Below are positions 8,385 to 16,719 of a stretch of DNA of 64,000 nt, piece by piece (position 1 is the first letter of the stretch; each line of letters starts with the position of its first letter). Position numbers and translations under genes: made by a program. Under the pieces are notes generated by a model. That model saw only the letters and a list, made by a program, of their open reading frames with translations, was not told the DNA's origin and made no database searches. The DNA is taken from NCBI RefSeq assembly GCF_002940005.1, contig NZ_MDEF01000003.1, one strand, 5' to 3'. The DNA is from Xanthomonas hortorum. GTDB lineage: Bacteria > Pseudomonadota > Gammaproteobacteria > Xanthomonadales > Xanthomonadaceae.

Positions 8385-9731
8385 TCATCGTGGAAGCAGG
8401 CCGAGGATGTCGTTGTAGAACGCCAGTCCCATCAGCCCTGCCAGGAGCGCCAGGCCGACATATTGCCCGGCAATCATGGCCCGTTCGCTGATCGGGCTGC
8501 CCTTGATCAACTCGATAAGGTAATACAGCAGATGCCCACCGTCCAAGATCGGGATGGGCATCAGGTTGATGATCGCCAGGCTGAGCGACAGCAACCCTAA
8601 GAAATACAGGAACCAGTCGAGCCCGCGTTCGGCCGAGGCATTGGCGGCGCGCGCAATTGTCACCGGGCCGGAGATGTTTTTCACCGAAGCCTGGCCGGTC
8701 AGCATGCGCTTCATCATGCCCAGCGAATCGGCGGTCATCTTGCCGGTTTCGCGGATGGCAGCAGGGACGGCGGCGAACAGGCCGTACTGCTGGCGGCTGT
8801 CGTAGGCCGGGGCGGGTGCGGGGGCAAATCCCACGCCCAGCATCCACTGTCCTTGCGGTGACTTGCGCGGGGCAATTTCCAGCGCCAGCCGGTCTTCGCC
8901 GCGTGCGACCTCGATCATGCCGTTCCCGCCCTGCGCGCCCAGCGTCTGCAGCTGGGCAGGAATCTCGTCGGCCGAGCGGATCGGCTGGCCATCGATGGCG
9001 ACAATGCGGTCGCCCGGCTTGAGCAGGCCCTCGGCCGCAGAGCCGGCGACCACCTGGCCCACCACCGGCGGCTGCAGCATGAATTGCCAGCCGATGCCGG
9101 CCAGCGCGGCCACGCGGCGCTCGTCGAAACCGGCCGGCAGCTGCGACAGGCGCAGGGTGTGCTCGCTGTTGCCGGCGCCCTCGGCGTCGGTCAACACGCG
9201 GATATCGCGCCTGTCCATCGCTGCGGTGGTGAGCTGCATGCTGGCATCGCTCCAGCTGCTCACGTTGCGGTCGTCGATCCGCACGATGCGCTCGCCAGGC
9301 GTCAGCCCGGCTTCGGCAGCCAGGCCATCGGCACGGCCGACGGTGGCCGAATAATCCTGCTTGCCGACCACGAACATCGCCCACAGCATTGCCATGCACA
9401 GCAACAGGTTGGCGATCGGACCGGCGGCGACAATGGCGATGCGTTGCCACACCGTCTTGCGATTGAAGGCCTGATCCTGCTCGGCCGGATGCACCTCGCC
9501 TTCGCGCTCGTCGAGCATCTTGACGTAGCCGCCCAGCGGAATCGCGGCGATCGCGAACTCGGTACCGTGGCGGTCGCGGCGCATCCACAACGGCTTGCCG
9601 AAACCCACCGAAAACCGCAGCACCTTGACGCCGCAGCGCCGCGCGACCCAGAAGTGCCCGAATTCGTGAAACGTCACCAACACGCCCAGGCTGACGATCA
9701 TCCACCAGACCGAACCGATGAAATCACTCAT
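8385..9731 (-). CDS. rseP: RIP metalloprotease RseP
   Basis: Inner-membrane site-2 protease that cuts anti-sigma factors and signal-peptide remnants. The zinc motif HEFGH is at about residues 22-26 in the first membrane helix. The second active-site motif NLMPIPILDGGH is near residue 396. Between them lie two PDZ domains (about residues 120-300, with GLTPGERIVRIDDRNV and GLLKPGDRIVAIDGQPI). The length of 448 residues fits E. coli RseP (450). Placement between dxr and bamA is the usual order and ties the envelope stress protease to outer membrane assembly. Start ATG at 9731 gives the normal MSDFIGSVWW N terminus. Confidence 0.98.
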   Translation of the reverse strand: MSDFIGSVWWMIVSLGVLVTFHEFGHFWVARRCGVKVLRFSVGFGKPLWMRRDRHGTEFAIAAIPLGGYVKMLDEREGEVHPAEQDQAFNRKTVWQRIAIVAAGPIANLLLCMAMLWAMFVVGKQDYSATVGRADGLAAEAGLTPGERIVRIDDRNVSSWSDASMQLTTAAMDRRDIRVLTDAEGAGNSEHTLRLSQLPAGFDERRVAALAGIGWQFMLQPPVVGQVVAGSAAEGLLKPGDRIVAIDGQPIRSADEIPAQLQTLGAQGGNGMIEVARGEDRLALEIAPRKSPQGQWMLGVGFAPAPAPAYDSRQQYGLFAAVPAAIRETGKMTADSLGMMKRMLTGQASVKNISGPVTIARAANASAERGLDWFLYFLGLLSLSLAIINLMPIPILDGGHLLYYLIELIKGSPISERAMIAGQYVGLALLAGLMGLAFYNDILGLLPR

Positions 9732-9757
9732 GGATGCAACTCGGCTGCGTGGATCGA

Positions 9758-10948
9758 TCAGGCATGAAGGGAATGATGGGCGAGGGCGCGTTCAGTGATC
9801 TGCCGGGCTTGGGCATCGGCAGAAAGAAGGGTGTCGAGGGTGTCGGCATTGTGCCGTGGGAGCGTTGTCAGTGTGTGTTCGACCAACGCTGGGATCGCTA
9901 GGAAACCCACTTTGCCCTGAAGAAAGGCTGAAACAGCCACTTCGTTGGCCGCGTTCAGGATCGCTGGCGCGGTTCCACCGGCCTCCAGTGCCTCCCAGGC
10001 CAGCCGCAGACACGGAAATGCGGCGGTGTCCGGCGCTTCGAAATCCAGTCGCCCCTGGGTCAGCAGGTCCAGCCCGGCAACGCCCGATTCGACCCGCTCC
10101 GGCCACGCCAGGCCGACCGCGAGGGTGGTGCGCATGTCCGGCAGGCCCAGCTGGGCCAGGGTGGAGCCGTCGACGAATTCGACCAGCGAATGCACCAGGC
10201 TTTGCGGGTGCACCAGCACATCGATCTGCGCGCCAGGCAGGCCGAACAGATGATGCGCCTCGATGACCTCCAGGCCTTTGTTCATCAGGGTCGCCGAATC
10301 CACCGAAATCTTCGGGCCCATCGACCATTTGGGGTGCGCGACCGCTTGCGCCGGGGTGACCGCGCCCAGCGCGGCGCGCTCCCAGCCACGGAACGGGCCG
10401 CCGGAGGCGGTCAGGATCACCCGCCGCACGCCACTGCTGGCGTCGCAGGAGCGCAGGCACTGAAAGATGGCGCTGTGTTCGCTGTCGATCGGGATGATCT
10501 CCGCGCCCGCCGCCGCCGCGGTGCGGGTCAGCAGCTCGCCGGCCAGCACCAGCGATTCCTTGTTGGCCAGCAGCAGGCGCTTGCCGGCGCGGGCGGCGGC
10601 CAGGGTCGAAGGCAGGCCGGCGGCGCCCACGATGGCGGCCACCACGGTGTCGCAGGCATCGCTGCCGGCCAGTGCATCCAGCGCCTCGCTACCGGCATGC
10701 GCCTGCGTGGCCAGGCCGGCCGCACGCAAGCCATCGCGCAGCGCCGGATACAGGGAGTGGTCGGCAATCACCGCATGCGCGGGTCGATGCGCGGCGCATA
10801 GCGCCAGCAATGCCTCGACCTTGTTACCGGCCGACAGCACGCTGGCGTGCAGCCGCTCGGGGTGACGGGCGATCACATCCAATGCCGACGCACCGATCGA
10901 GCCGGTGGCGCCGAACACGGCGACCTGACGGAGAGAAGAGCCAGCCAT
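9758..10948 (-). CDS. dxr: 1-deoxy-D-xylulose 5-phosphate reductoisomerase
   Basis: Commits carbon to the methylerythritol phosphate route to isoprenoids, using NADPH and a divalent metal. The N-terminal nucleotide-binding motif GATGSIGASALDVI is at residues 13-26. LLLANKESLVLAGELL and the metal and substrate motifs IPIDSEHSAIFQCL, SGGPFRG and SVDSATLMNKGLEVIEA follow in order. The ATG at 10948 gives 396 residues, the usual length. The gene lies between cdsA (gap of 2 bases) and rseP, and its product supplies precursors used by UppS, which is encoded two genes upstream. Confidence 0.98.
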   Translation of the reverse strand: MAGSSLRQVAVFGATGSIGASALDVIARHPERLHASVLSAGNKVEALLALCAAHRPAHAVIADHSLYPALRDGLRAAGLATQAHAGSEALDALAGSDACDTVVAAIVGAAGLPSTLAAARAGKRLLLANKESLVLAGELLTRTAAAAGAEIIPIDSEHSAIFQCLRSCDASSGVRRVILTASGGPFRGWERAALGAVTPAQAVAHPKWSMGPKISVDSATLMNKGLEVIEAHHLFGLPGAQIDVLVHPQSLVHSLVEFVDGSTLAQLGLPDMRTTLAVGLAWPERVESGVAGLDLLTQGRLDFEAPDTAAFPCLRLAWEALEAGGTAPAILNAANEVAVSAFLQGKVGFLAIPALVEHTLTTLPRHNADTLDTLLSADAQARQITERALAHHSLHA

Positions 10949-10950
10949 GC

Positions 10951-11778
10951 CTAGAATCCGAGGATTTCCTTGCCGAGTGCGAACACCGGCAGGGCGGCGA
11001 GCACACCATCGATGCGATCCAGTACGCCGCCGTGGCCCGGAATCACCGCGCCCGAATCCTTGGCGCCGGCGTGGCGCTTGAGTAGGCTCTCGAACAGGTC
11101 GCCCAGCACCGAGGCCAGCACCGCAATGGCAGAGACCAGCATCAGCTGCGGCACATGCGCCAGGGTCAGACCGGCCAGCCAGCCGAATGCGCAGGCGACC
11201 ACGATGCCGGCAAGCATGCCGCCGAGCAGGCCTTCGATGGTCTTGTTCGGGCTGACCCGCGGCGCCAGCTTGTGCTTTCCGAACGCGCGACCGGCGAAAT
11301 ACGCGCCCGAATCGGCCGCCCACACCATGGTCAGCGCGGTCAGCAACCACAGATTGCCCTTGTCCGGATTGGCATGCAGCAGCACCAGCGCGGCCCAGGC
11401 CGGCAGCACCGCCAGCGTGCCGGCGGCCAGCTTGAGCGCACGCGCCTGGCCGTTGCCGTGGTCGGCGCCAAAGGTGAAAAAGCGCAGCCAGAGCAAGGCC
11501 AGCAGCCACCAGGCCACGCCCACCAACGCGGCAATCTGGAACAGCACCATGGAGCCAGCCGACGCCCACACCATCAGCACCATCAGCAGCAGATTGAGCA
11601 TCAGCAGCACGGTGCGCGGCAGGCTGTCGTCGATGCCGGACAGCTTGAGCCACTCCCACAGGCCGGTCAGGAACAGGATCGCCGCCAGCGCTGCCAGCCA
11701 TTGGGTCGGCAGCAGCACGATCGCGCAGATGGCGAGCGGCGCCATGATCAACGCGGCAATCACGCGGGTTCTGGTCAT
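10951..11778 (-). CDS. cdsA: Phosphatidate cytidylyltransferase
   Basis: Integral membrane enzyme making CDP-diacylglycerol from phosphatidate and CTP for phospholipid synthesis. Hydrophobic segments run from the N terminus (VIAALIMAPLAICAIVLLP) through several helices. The C-terminal signature is clear: SLLKRHAGAKDSGAVIPGHG followed by GVLDRID, with the conserved Lys-Asp and the metal-binding Asp residues. RVSPNKTIEGLLGG is the second hallmark. The ATG at 11778 overlaps the uppS stop as ATGA and gives 275 residues, within family range. An ATG further upstream in frame would run into uppS and add sequence unlike the family. Confidence 0.97.
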   Translation of the reverse strand: MTRTRVIAALIMAPLAICAIVLLPTQWLAALAAILFLTGLWEWLKLSGIDDSLPRTVLLMLNLLLMVLMVWASAGSMVLFQIAALVGVAWWLLALLWLRFFTFGADHGNGQARALKLAAGTLAVLPAWAALVLLHANPDKGNLWLLTALTMVWAADSGAYFAGRAFGKHKLAPRVSPNKTIEGLLGGMLAGIVVACAFGWLAGLTLAHVPQLMLVSAIAVLASVLGDLFESLLKRHAGAKDSGAVIPGHGGVLDRIDGVLAALPVFALGKEILGF

Positions 11779-12551
11779 GCGGAGGAGGCCTCTGTTGCCT
11801 TGTCGGCAATCTGGGCGCTGGTCAGGCCGAAGCGACGTTCGCGCCCGGCATAGTCGTCCAGTGCCTGCTGCAGCACCGCGGCATCGAACTCCGGCCACAG
11901 GGTTTCGGTGAACCACAGTTCGGTATAGGCCAGCTGCCACAACAGGAAATTGCTGATGCGGGTGTCGCCACCGGTGCGGATGAACAGATCCGGCGCCGGC
12001 AGGTCGGCCAATGCGATCCGGCTGGCCAGCAGGGCTTCGTCGATCTGCTGTGGCTGCAGACGGCCGGCAGCCACTTCTTCGGCCAGTGCACGTGCGGCCA
12101 GCGCGATGTCCTGGCGGCCGCCATAGCTGGCAGCGATGCTCAGCACCAGCCGCGAATTGGCGGCGGTGATGCGTTCGGCGCCGGCCATGCGCTCGCGCAA
12201 CGGCGCGGTAAAGCGGCTGCGGTCGCCGATGAAGCGCACTTGCACGCCACGCCGCTGCAGTTCGTCTACCTCGCGATCAAGCGCATGCAGGAACAACTTC
12301 ATCAAGGCATCGACTTCCTCCTGCGGGCGGCCCCAGTTTTCACTGGAGAACGCGAACAGGGTCAGCGCCGAGACGCCTTTTTCCAGGCAGAAATCGATGG
12401 TGCGATTGACCGCGCGCGCGCCTGCGCGATGGCCGATCATGCGCGGACGGAGCCGACGCTGTGCCCAACGCCCATTGCCATCCATGATGATGGCAATGTG
12501 GCGCGGCACGGCGGCAGCGGAGGGTTCTGGATGCATGGCAGGCGATGCCAC
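11775..12551 (-). CDS. uppS: Undecaprenyl diphosphate synthase
   Basis: Condenses eight isopentenyl units onto farnesyl diphosphate to make the C55 carrier for peptidoglycan and polysaccharides. The catalytic motif IAIIMDGNGRWAQRR is near residue 20. TLFAFSSENWGRP, SYGGRQDI and DLFIRTGGDTRISNFLLWQ follow, all diagnostic for cis-prenyltransferases. The ATG at 12551 lies 2 bases from the frr stop; MHPEP five codons later is an alternative start. The 258 residues match the family. In the frr-uppS-cdsA-dxr order the gene sits between translation and lipid functions as in other proteobacteria. Confidence 0.97.
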   Translation of the reverse strand: MASPAMHPEPSAAAVPRHIAIIMDGNGRWAQRRLRPRMIGHRAGARAVNRTIDFCLEKGVSALTLFAFSSENWGRPQEEVDALMKLFLHALDREVDELQRRGVQVRFIGDRSRFTAPLRERMAGAERITAANSRLVLSIAASYGGRQDIALAARALAEEVAAGRLQPQQIDEALLASRIALADLPAPDLFIRTGGDTRISNFLLWQLAYTELWFTETLWPEFDAAVLQQALDDYAGRERRFGLTSAQIADKATEASSA

Positions 12552-12553
12552 GA

Positions 12554-13111
12554 TCAGACCGTCATCAGTTCCTGTTCCTTGCCCTTGACGACCTCATCCA
12601 CGTCCTTGATGGCCTTGTCGGTGAGCTTCTGGATGTCGTCTTCGGCGCTGCGCGCCTCGTCTTCGGTGACTGCCTTGTCCTTGAGCAGATCCTTGACCTG
12701 CTGGTTGGCATCGCGACGGATGTTGCGGATGGCCACCTTGCTGTCTTCGCCTTCGCCATGCACGGACTTGCTGAGCTCCTTGCGGCGCTCCTCGGTCAGC
12801 GGCGGCAGGTTCAGACGGATCACGGTGCCGACCACGGTCGGGGTCAGGCCCAGATCCGAGGCATAGATCGCTTTTTCGACGTCCTTGATCATGCCCTTGT
12901 CGAACAGGCTGATCACCAGCGAGCGGCCTTCGGAGACGCTGATGCTGGCAACCTGATTCAAGGGGGTGTCGGTGCCGTATGCCTTGACCTTGATGTTGTC
13001 CAGCAGCGCCGGAGAGGCGCGGCCGGTACGCACGGTGGTCAGGGAATGGCGCAGAGCATCGATGCTCTTGGTCATGCGCGTGAGCGCGTCTTGTTTGATC
13101 TGGTTGAGCAT
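12554..13111 (-). CDS. frr: Ribosome recycling factor
   Basis: Splits the post-termination ribosome together with EF-G. The product MLNQIKQDALTRMTKSIDAL has the expected two-domain make-up: a three-helix bundle (DALRHSLTTVRTGRASPALL and the C-terminal KVAIRNIRRDANQQVKDLLK) and the small domain YGTDTPLNQVASISV. With the ATG at 13111 it is 185 residues, exactly the family length. pyrH lies upstream but a gap of about 200 bp with a heptamer repeat separates them, unlike the tight pyrH-frr spacing of many relatives. Confidence 0.98.
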   Translation of the reverse strand: MLNQIKQDALTRMTKSIDALRHSLTTVRTGRASPALLDNIKVKAYGTDTPLNQVASISVSEGRSLVISLFDKGMIKDVEKAIYASDLGLTPTVVGTVIRLNLPPLTEERRKELSKSVHGEGEDSKVAIRNIRRDANQQVKDLLKDKAVTEDEARSAEDDIQKLTDKAIKDVDEVVKGKEQELMTV

Positions 13112-13281
13112 CGCCGGAATCCGTGTGGAGCTGAATCCGGGGATTATAGCCGGGACTGCGTTTTGAGACTTGCCGGCTGGCAGGGTCCTGCGCAGCCGGT
13201 TCACTTGCGGCGCCGCTTCACGCCCGGCGCCGTTATCGATCAGGTATCAGCGCAGTTCCTGGAACGGCGCTTTTGCGATTC

Positions 13282-13305
13282 ACCAATCCCGATTCCCGAT
13301 TCCCA
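13282..13305. repeat. Heptamer repeat between frr and pyrH
   Basis: Units caatcccgattcccgattcc in the gap between frr and the pyrH stop. It is one member of the dispersed ATTNGGG family. Confidence 0.8.
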
Positions 13306-13308
13306 ACC

Positions 13309-14031
13309 TCAGCTCCGGCCCTGAACCAGCGTGCCGATCTGCTCGCCGTGCAGGATGCGCAGCAGCACGCCGGGCTCGCTCATGCCGAAGATGCGCAGCG
13401 GCAGGTCGCTGTCGCGTGCCAGGGCGAAGGCGGCGGTGTCCATCACTTCCAGGCCCTGCATGATGACCTGGTCGTAGGTCAGGGTGTCGTAACGCACCGC
13501 ATCGGTGTGCTTCTTCGGGTCCTTGTCGTAGACGCCGTCGACCTTGGTTGCCTTGAGCAGCAGGTCGGCACCGATCTCGATCGCGCGCAGCGCCGCACCC
13601 GAGTCGGTGGTGAAGAACGGGTTGCCGGTGCCGGCGGCGAAGATCGCGATGCGGCCCTTTTCCAGATGACGGATCGCGCGCCGGCGGATGAAGTCTTCGC
13701 ACACGTCGTTGATCTTGATCGCGCTCATCACGCGCACCTTGGCGCCGAGCTTTTCCAGCGCGTCCTGCATGGCCAGTGCGTTGATCACGGTGGCCAGCAT
13801 GCCCATGTGGTCGCCGGTGACGCGGTCCATGCCGCTGGCGGCCAGACCTGCGCCGCGGAAGATGTTACCGCCGCCGATCACCAGTGCGACCTGCGCGCCG
13901 GCCTGCTGCGCTTCGATCACTTCATGGGCGAGGCGATTGATGACTTTGGGGTCGATGCCGTAATCCCCGTCTCCCATCAGCGCCTCCCCGGAAAGTTTGA
14001 GAAGAATGCGGCGATAGGGAAGTGCAGACAT
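13309..14031 (-). CDS. pyrH: Uridylate kinase
   Basis: Hexameric bacterial UMP kinase making UDP for nucleic acid and sugar nucleotide synthesis. YRRILLKLSGEALMGDGDYG at the N terminus is the family opening. VIGGGNIFRGAGL, GMDRVTGDHMGMLATVINAL, AAGTGNPFFTTDSGAALRA and LLKATKVDGVYDKDPKK give the remaining nucleotide and UMP-binding parts. The ATG at 14031 is preceded by a GAGG ribosome site and gives 240 residues. In most proteobacteria rpsB and tsf lie just upstream of pyrH; here an HDOD-GGDEF gene follows and then the assembly gap, so rpsB and tsf are not seen. Confidence 0.97.
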   Translation of the reverse strand: MSALPYRRILLKLSGEALMGDGDYGIDPKVINRLAHEVIEAQQAGAQVALVIGGGNIFRGAGLAASGMDRVTGDHMGMLATVINALAMQDALEKLGAKVRVMSAIKINDVCEDFIRRRAIRHLEKGRIAIFAAGTGNPFFTTDSGAALRAIEIGADLLLKATKVDGVYDKDPKKHTDAVRYDTLTYDQVIMQGLEVMDTAAFALARDSDLPLRIFGMSEPGVLLRILHGEQIGTLVQGRS

Positions 14032-14138
14032 GGGGGAAACCTCGGTGTGGGGGATCGGCAAACGCCGGCAAGTCTAGCGGAAGCCTGTCACCGGGCGTGG
14101 TAAAAATTCGCTTGTCGGGGCGTGACGTGATGCGTTGC

Positions 14139-15662
14139 TCAGTGCGCGCGTGGCGGCTGCGGGGCTGGCACATCGGTCGCATCGTAAGCGGTGACACGGT
14201 TGCGGCCGCGATGCTTGGAGCGATACAACGTGCTGTCGGCAGCCTGCAATAAATGCTCGATGCTCTCGAACTGGCGGCCGCCGCCGCCATGCGTGGCCAG
14301 CCCTGCGGAGAAGGTGATGTGCAGCGGCCCGCTCTGCAATTGCGCCATCGGCGTGCGTGCGGTTTCGACCAGGATGCGCTCGATCACCATCAATGCGGCG
14401 TCGGCTGTGGTGTTGGGCAGGATCACCAGAAATTCTTCGCCGCCGTAGCGTGCGACCAGGTCGCTGGTGCGCACCATCCGCTGCAGTGTCTGCGCAAAAT
14501 TGCGCAGCACTTCGTCGCCGATCAGATGCCCATGCGAATCGTTGACGCGCTTGAAGTCGTCCAGGTCGATGAAGGCGATCGATAGCGGCCAGCTCTGGCG
14601 TGATGCCAGCTCGAATTCGTGCTCGAGCGCAGTGCCGAGCTGGTGCCGATTGAACACGCCGGTGAGTGCGTCGCGGCTGGCCTGTTCGACCAGATGACGC
14701 ATGCGGTTTTCCGATTCGTCGGCATGCCGGCGCGCTTCGGCCACATCCTGCAACTCGCGCAGGCTGCGCAGCATCGCCAACTCGCGGGCCTGCTCGAAGA
14801 TCATCTGGATGTGCTCGGGCTGCGGCACGCGAATGTCGAACAAGGCTTCCAGTTCGGGCAGCGATTCGGCGATGCGCTCGATCACTTTTTCGAAGCGTTC
14901 GGCGTCCAGTTCCAGCACCTGCTGGGCCTGCTGTTGCGCGTGTTCGGTGGCGGTGACTGCGCTGGCCGACAGCCAGATATCGGCCAGTCGCCCGGACAGC
15001 GCGACACAGGCCATGAACGGTTCCAGGCTGGCCGGCTCCTGTTCGCTTTGCGCGATCGCGTTCTGTAGATACGGCGGCAATTGCCATTGATGCGCAAGCC
15101 AGGCGCCGACCTCGGCATGGGTTGCGCCCAGGTGTTCGCGCTCGGCTTCCAGCAACGCGGTGTTGTCCGGCGCCTGTTCCAGCAACGGCGCATACAGCGC
15201 GGGTGCGCCTTGCAGCAGGGCCAGCTTGCCGATGTCCTGCAGCAGGCCGGCCAGCATCAATTCTTCGGGCTTGCGGATGCCGTAGGCCTGCCCGAGGATG
15301 CGGCTGGCCAGTGCGCACAAGCCGGCACGCCGCCAGATACGATCGTGCAGCGGATGCGCGGTGAAGGTGCTGCGCACGCCGTGCACCATCGAAAATCCAA
15401 GTGCCAGGCTCAAGGTGGCGTTGAGGCCGAGCATGGTCAGCGCCTGGCCGAGGTTGTCGATGCGGCGGCGGCTGGCGTACAGCGGCGAATTGGCAACGCG
15501 CAGCATGCGTGCGCTCAATGCCATGTCCATGCCGATAACATTGGCGGTCGCGGTCATGTCCACATCGGGGTCTTGCGCAAGTTCAATGATGCGCAGCGCA
15601 ACGCCGGGCGGCGATGGCAGATTGCGGCAATAGTGCAGGGCGGCTTGGAGGTCTGGTTGCAT
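14139..15662 (-). CDS. HDOD and GGDEF domain protein (diguanylate cyclase)
   Basis: The N-terminal half (about residues 10-210) is an HDOD domain, with LPSPPGVALRIIELAQDPDV and MLAGLLQDIGKLALLQ. A linker with coiled-coil character (residues 290-340) leads to a C-terminal GGDEF domain with DALTGVFNRHQLG, IDLDDFKRVND and the active-site loop GGEEF near residue 428. RTSD, five residues before the loop, matches the RxxD inhibitory site, so c-di-GMP synthesis with product feedback is likely. Start MQPDLQAALHYC fits the HDOD opening. It runs in the same direction as pyrH, about 107 bp upstream. I do not know its input signal. Confidence 0.92.
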   Translation of the reverse strand: MQPDLQAALHYCRNLPSPPGVALRIIELAQDPDVDMTATANVIGMDMALSARMLRVANSPLYASRRRIDNLGQALTMLGLNATLSLALGFSMVHGVRSTFTAHPLHDRIWRRAGLCALASRILGQAYGIRKPEELMLAGLLQDIGKLALLQGAPALYAPLLEQAPDNTALLEAEREHLGATHAEVGAWLAHQWQLPPYLQNAIAQSEQEPASLEPFMACVALSGRLADIWLSASAVTATEHAQQQAQQVLELDAERFEKVIERIAESLPELEALFDIRVPQPEHIQMIFEQARELAMLRSLRELQDVAEARRHADESENRMRHLVEQASRDALTGVFNRHQLGTALEHEFELASRQSWPLSIAFIDLDDFKRVNDSHGHLIGDEVLRNFAQTLQRMVRTSDLVARYGGEEFLVILPNTTADAALMVIERILVETARTPMAQLQSGPLHITFSAGLATHGGGGRQFESIEHLLQAADSTLYRSKHRGRNRVTAYDATDVPAPQPPRAH

Positions 15663-15789
15663 GATTCATCGCCGACAGTGAGCGCAAGCATACAGCTGCG
15701 TTCGTTGAGTGGGGCACGCCAAGCTTTGCCATCGCTGCGCTGCGATATGCGCGTTCTGGACGCTGAGAGCCTTGTCGGCACTCAGATTT

Positions 15790-15803
15790 AGGGAAGGTCT
15801 GAA
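15790..15803. mobile_element. Possible end of an IS5-type insertion sequence at the gap edge
   Basis: The last bases before the Ns read ttagggaaggtctgaa. GGAAGGTCTGAA resembles, from memory, the terminal inverted repeat of IS5-group elements common in Xanthomonadaceae. It is preceded by TTAG, which fits the YTAR target of that group. Only about 12 bases are visible, so this is a guess. The rest of 15663-15803 shows no gene and is the upstream region of the HDOD-GGDEF gene. Confidence 0.3.
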
Positions 15804-15834
15804 NNNNNNNNNNNNNNNNNNNNNNNNNNNNNNN
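15804..15834. other. Assembly gap of 31 N
   Basis: A run of 31 undetermined bases. It removes the last codons of flgF and joins two blocks whose expected partners (tsf/rpsB on the left, flgG on the right) are both missing. The true size of the gap is probably not 31 bases. Confidence 0.99.
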
Positions 15835-16556
15835 TGTGCGTTGTCGTCGCCGTTCTTGATGATCTTGACCTGCATTTCGAACTGACGTTGCAGCTGGATC
15901 ATTTCCACCAGCGCACCGGCGGCGTCCACGTTGCTGCCTTCCAGCATGCCGCTGTAGATGGTCTTGCCGGTGGCGATCTGGAACGCCTGCGCCGGGTCGG
16001 TGCTGGTATTGCGCATCAGCCCGTCCGGGCGCCGCGTCAAACGGTCGGCGGGGGCATCGACGACCTTCATCTTGCCGACGATGGCCATGGTCTGCGGGCC
16101 TTCGCCCTGCGGAATGATCGAGATGCTGCCGTCGCTGCCGATTTCCATCGCCTGGTGCGGCGGAATCGTCATAGGGGCACCGCCCTCATCCAGCACCGCA
16201 TGCCCATTGGCAGTGACCAGCTGACCATTGGCGGTAAGCGCCAACTCGCCGTTGCGGGTGTAGGCCTCGCTGCCGTCGGGTGACTGCACCGACAGCCAGC
16301 GGTCCTGTTGCAGCGACACATCCAGCGGATTGCCGGTGACCTGTTGATGGCCCTGGCTGCGATCGAAGCCTTGATCCACGTGCAGCGCATCGATCCGCGA
16401 CGGATAACCCTTGCCCTGGATCTTGAACGCCTCGGTGTTGGCCAACGCGGCCTTGAACCCCACCGTATCGACGTTGGCGAGATTGTGCGACACGGTGCCC
16501 TGCGCCTGCAGGGAGGCGCGGGCGCCGGTCATCGCAACGTAGAGAGCTTTGTCCAT
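15835..16556 (-). CDS. flgF: Flagellar proximal rod protein FlgF (3' end lost in gap)
   Basis: Rod subunit of the flagellar basal body, exported by the flagellar type III apparatus. The ATG at 16556 gives MDKALYVAMTGARASLQAQG with the rod-protein motif NLANVDTVGFKA. The middle has QDRWLSVQSPDGSEAYTRNG, and the C-terminal coil LVEMIQLQRQFEMQVKIIKN is present. About 240 residues are visible and only some ten C-terminal residues should be missing, since FlgF is about 250 long. An apparent open frame running through the Ns into the other block is an artefact. It lies 163 bp downstream of flgE with two heptamer repeats between them; flgG, expected next, is absent. Confidence 0.95.
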
Positions 16557-16563
16557 GGGGCAC

Positions 16564-16614
16564 CGGGATTCGAGAGTCGGGATTCGGGATTCGGGATTCG
16601 GGATTCGGGATTCG
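16564..16614. repeat. Long heptamer repeat upstream of flgF
   Basis: At least five consecutive ATTCGGG units (attcgggattcgggattcgg and further), the cleanest array of this variant in the window. It ends 8 bases before the flgF start and could affect its leader. Confidence 0.9.
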
Positions 16615-16688
16615 TAAAAGCAGGGTTGCTGCGAGTGGAGAGAAGGGAGGCGGGGCCGGTATCCGAATGACGCAATACCGGCTCCTGC

Positions 16689-16718
16689 CAATCCCTAATC
16701 CCCAATCACCAATCCCGG
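16689..16718. repeat. Heptamer repeat after the flgE stop
   Basis: Units aatccctaatccccaatcac and aatcccg, in the inverse orientation to the block at 16564-16614. The two could pair to form a long stem between flgE and flgF. Confidence 0.85.
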
Positions 16719-16719
16719 C

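Noticed and set aside
5935..9705. Apparent 1256-residue fusion of an rseP-region frame to BamA
   Set aside because: The upstream part is a shadow frame of rseP; BamA has its own signal peptide start at 8301.
15666..16691. Open frame running from flgF through the Ns
   Set aside because: It crosses unknown bases and continues into unrelated sequence; only the FlgF part is real.
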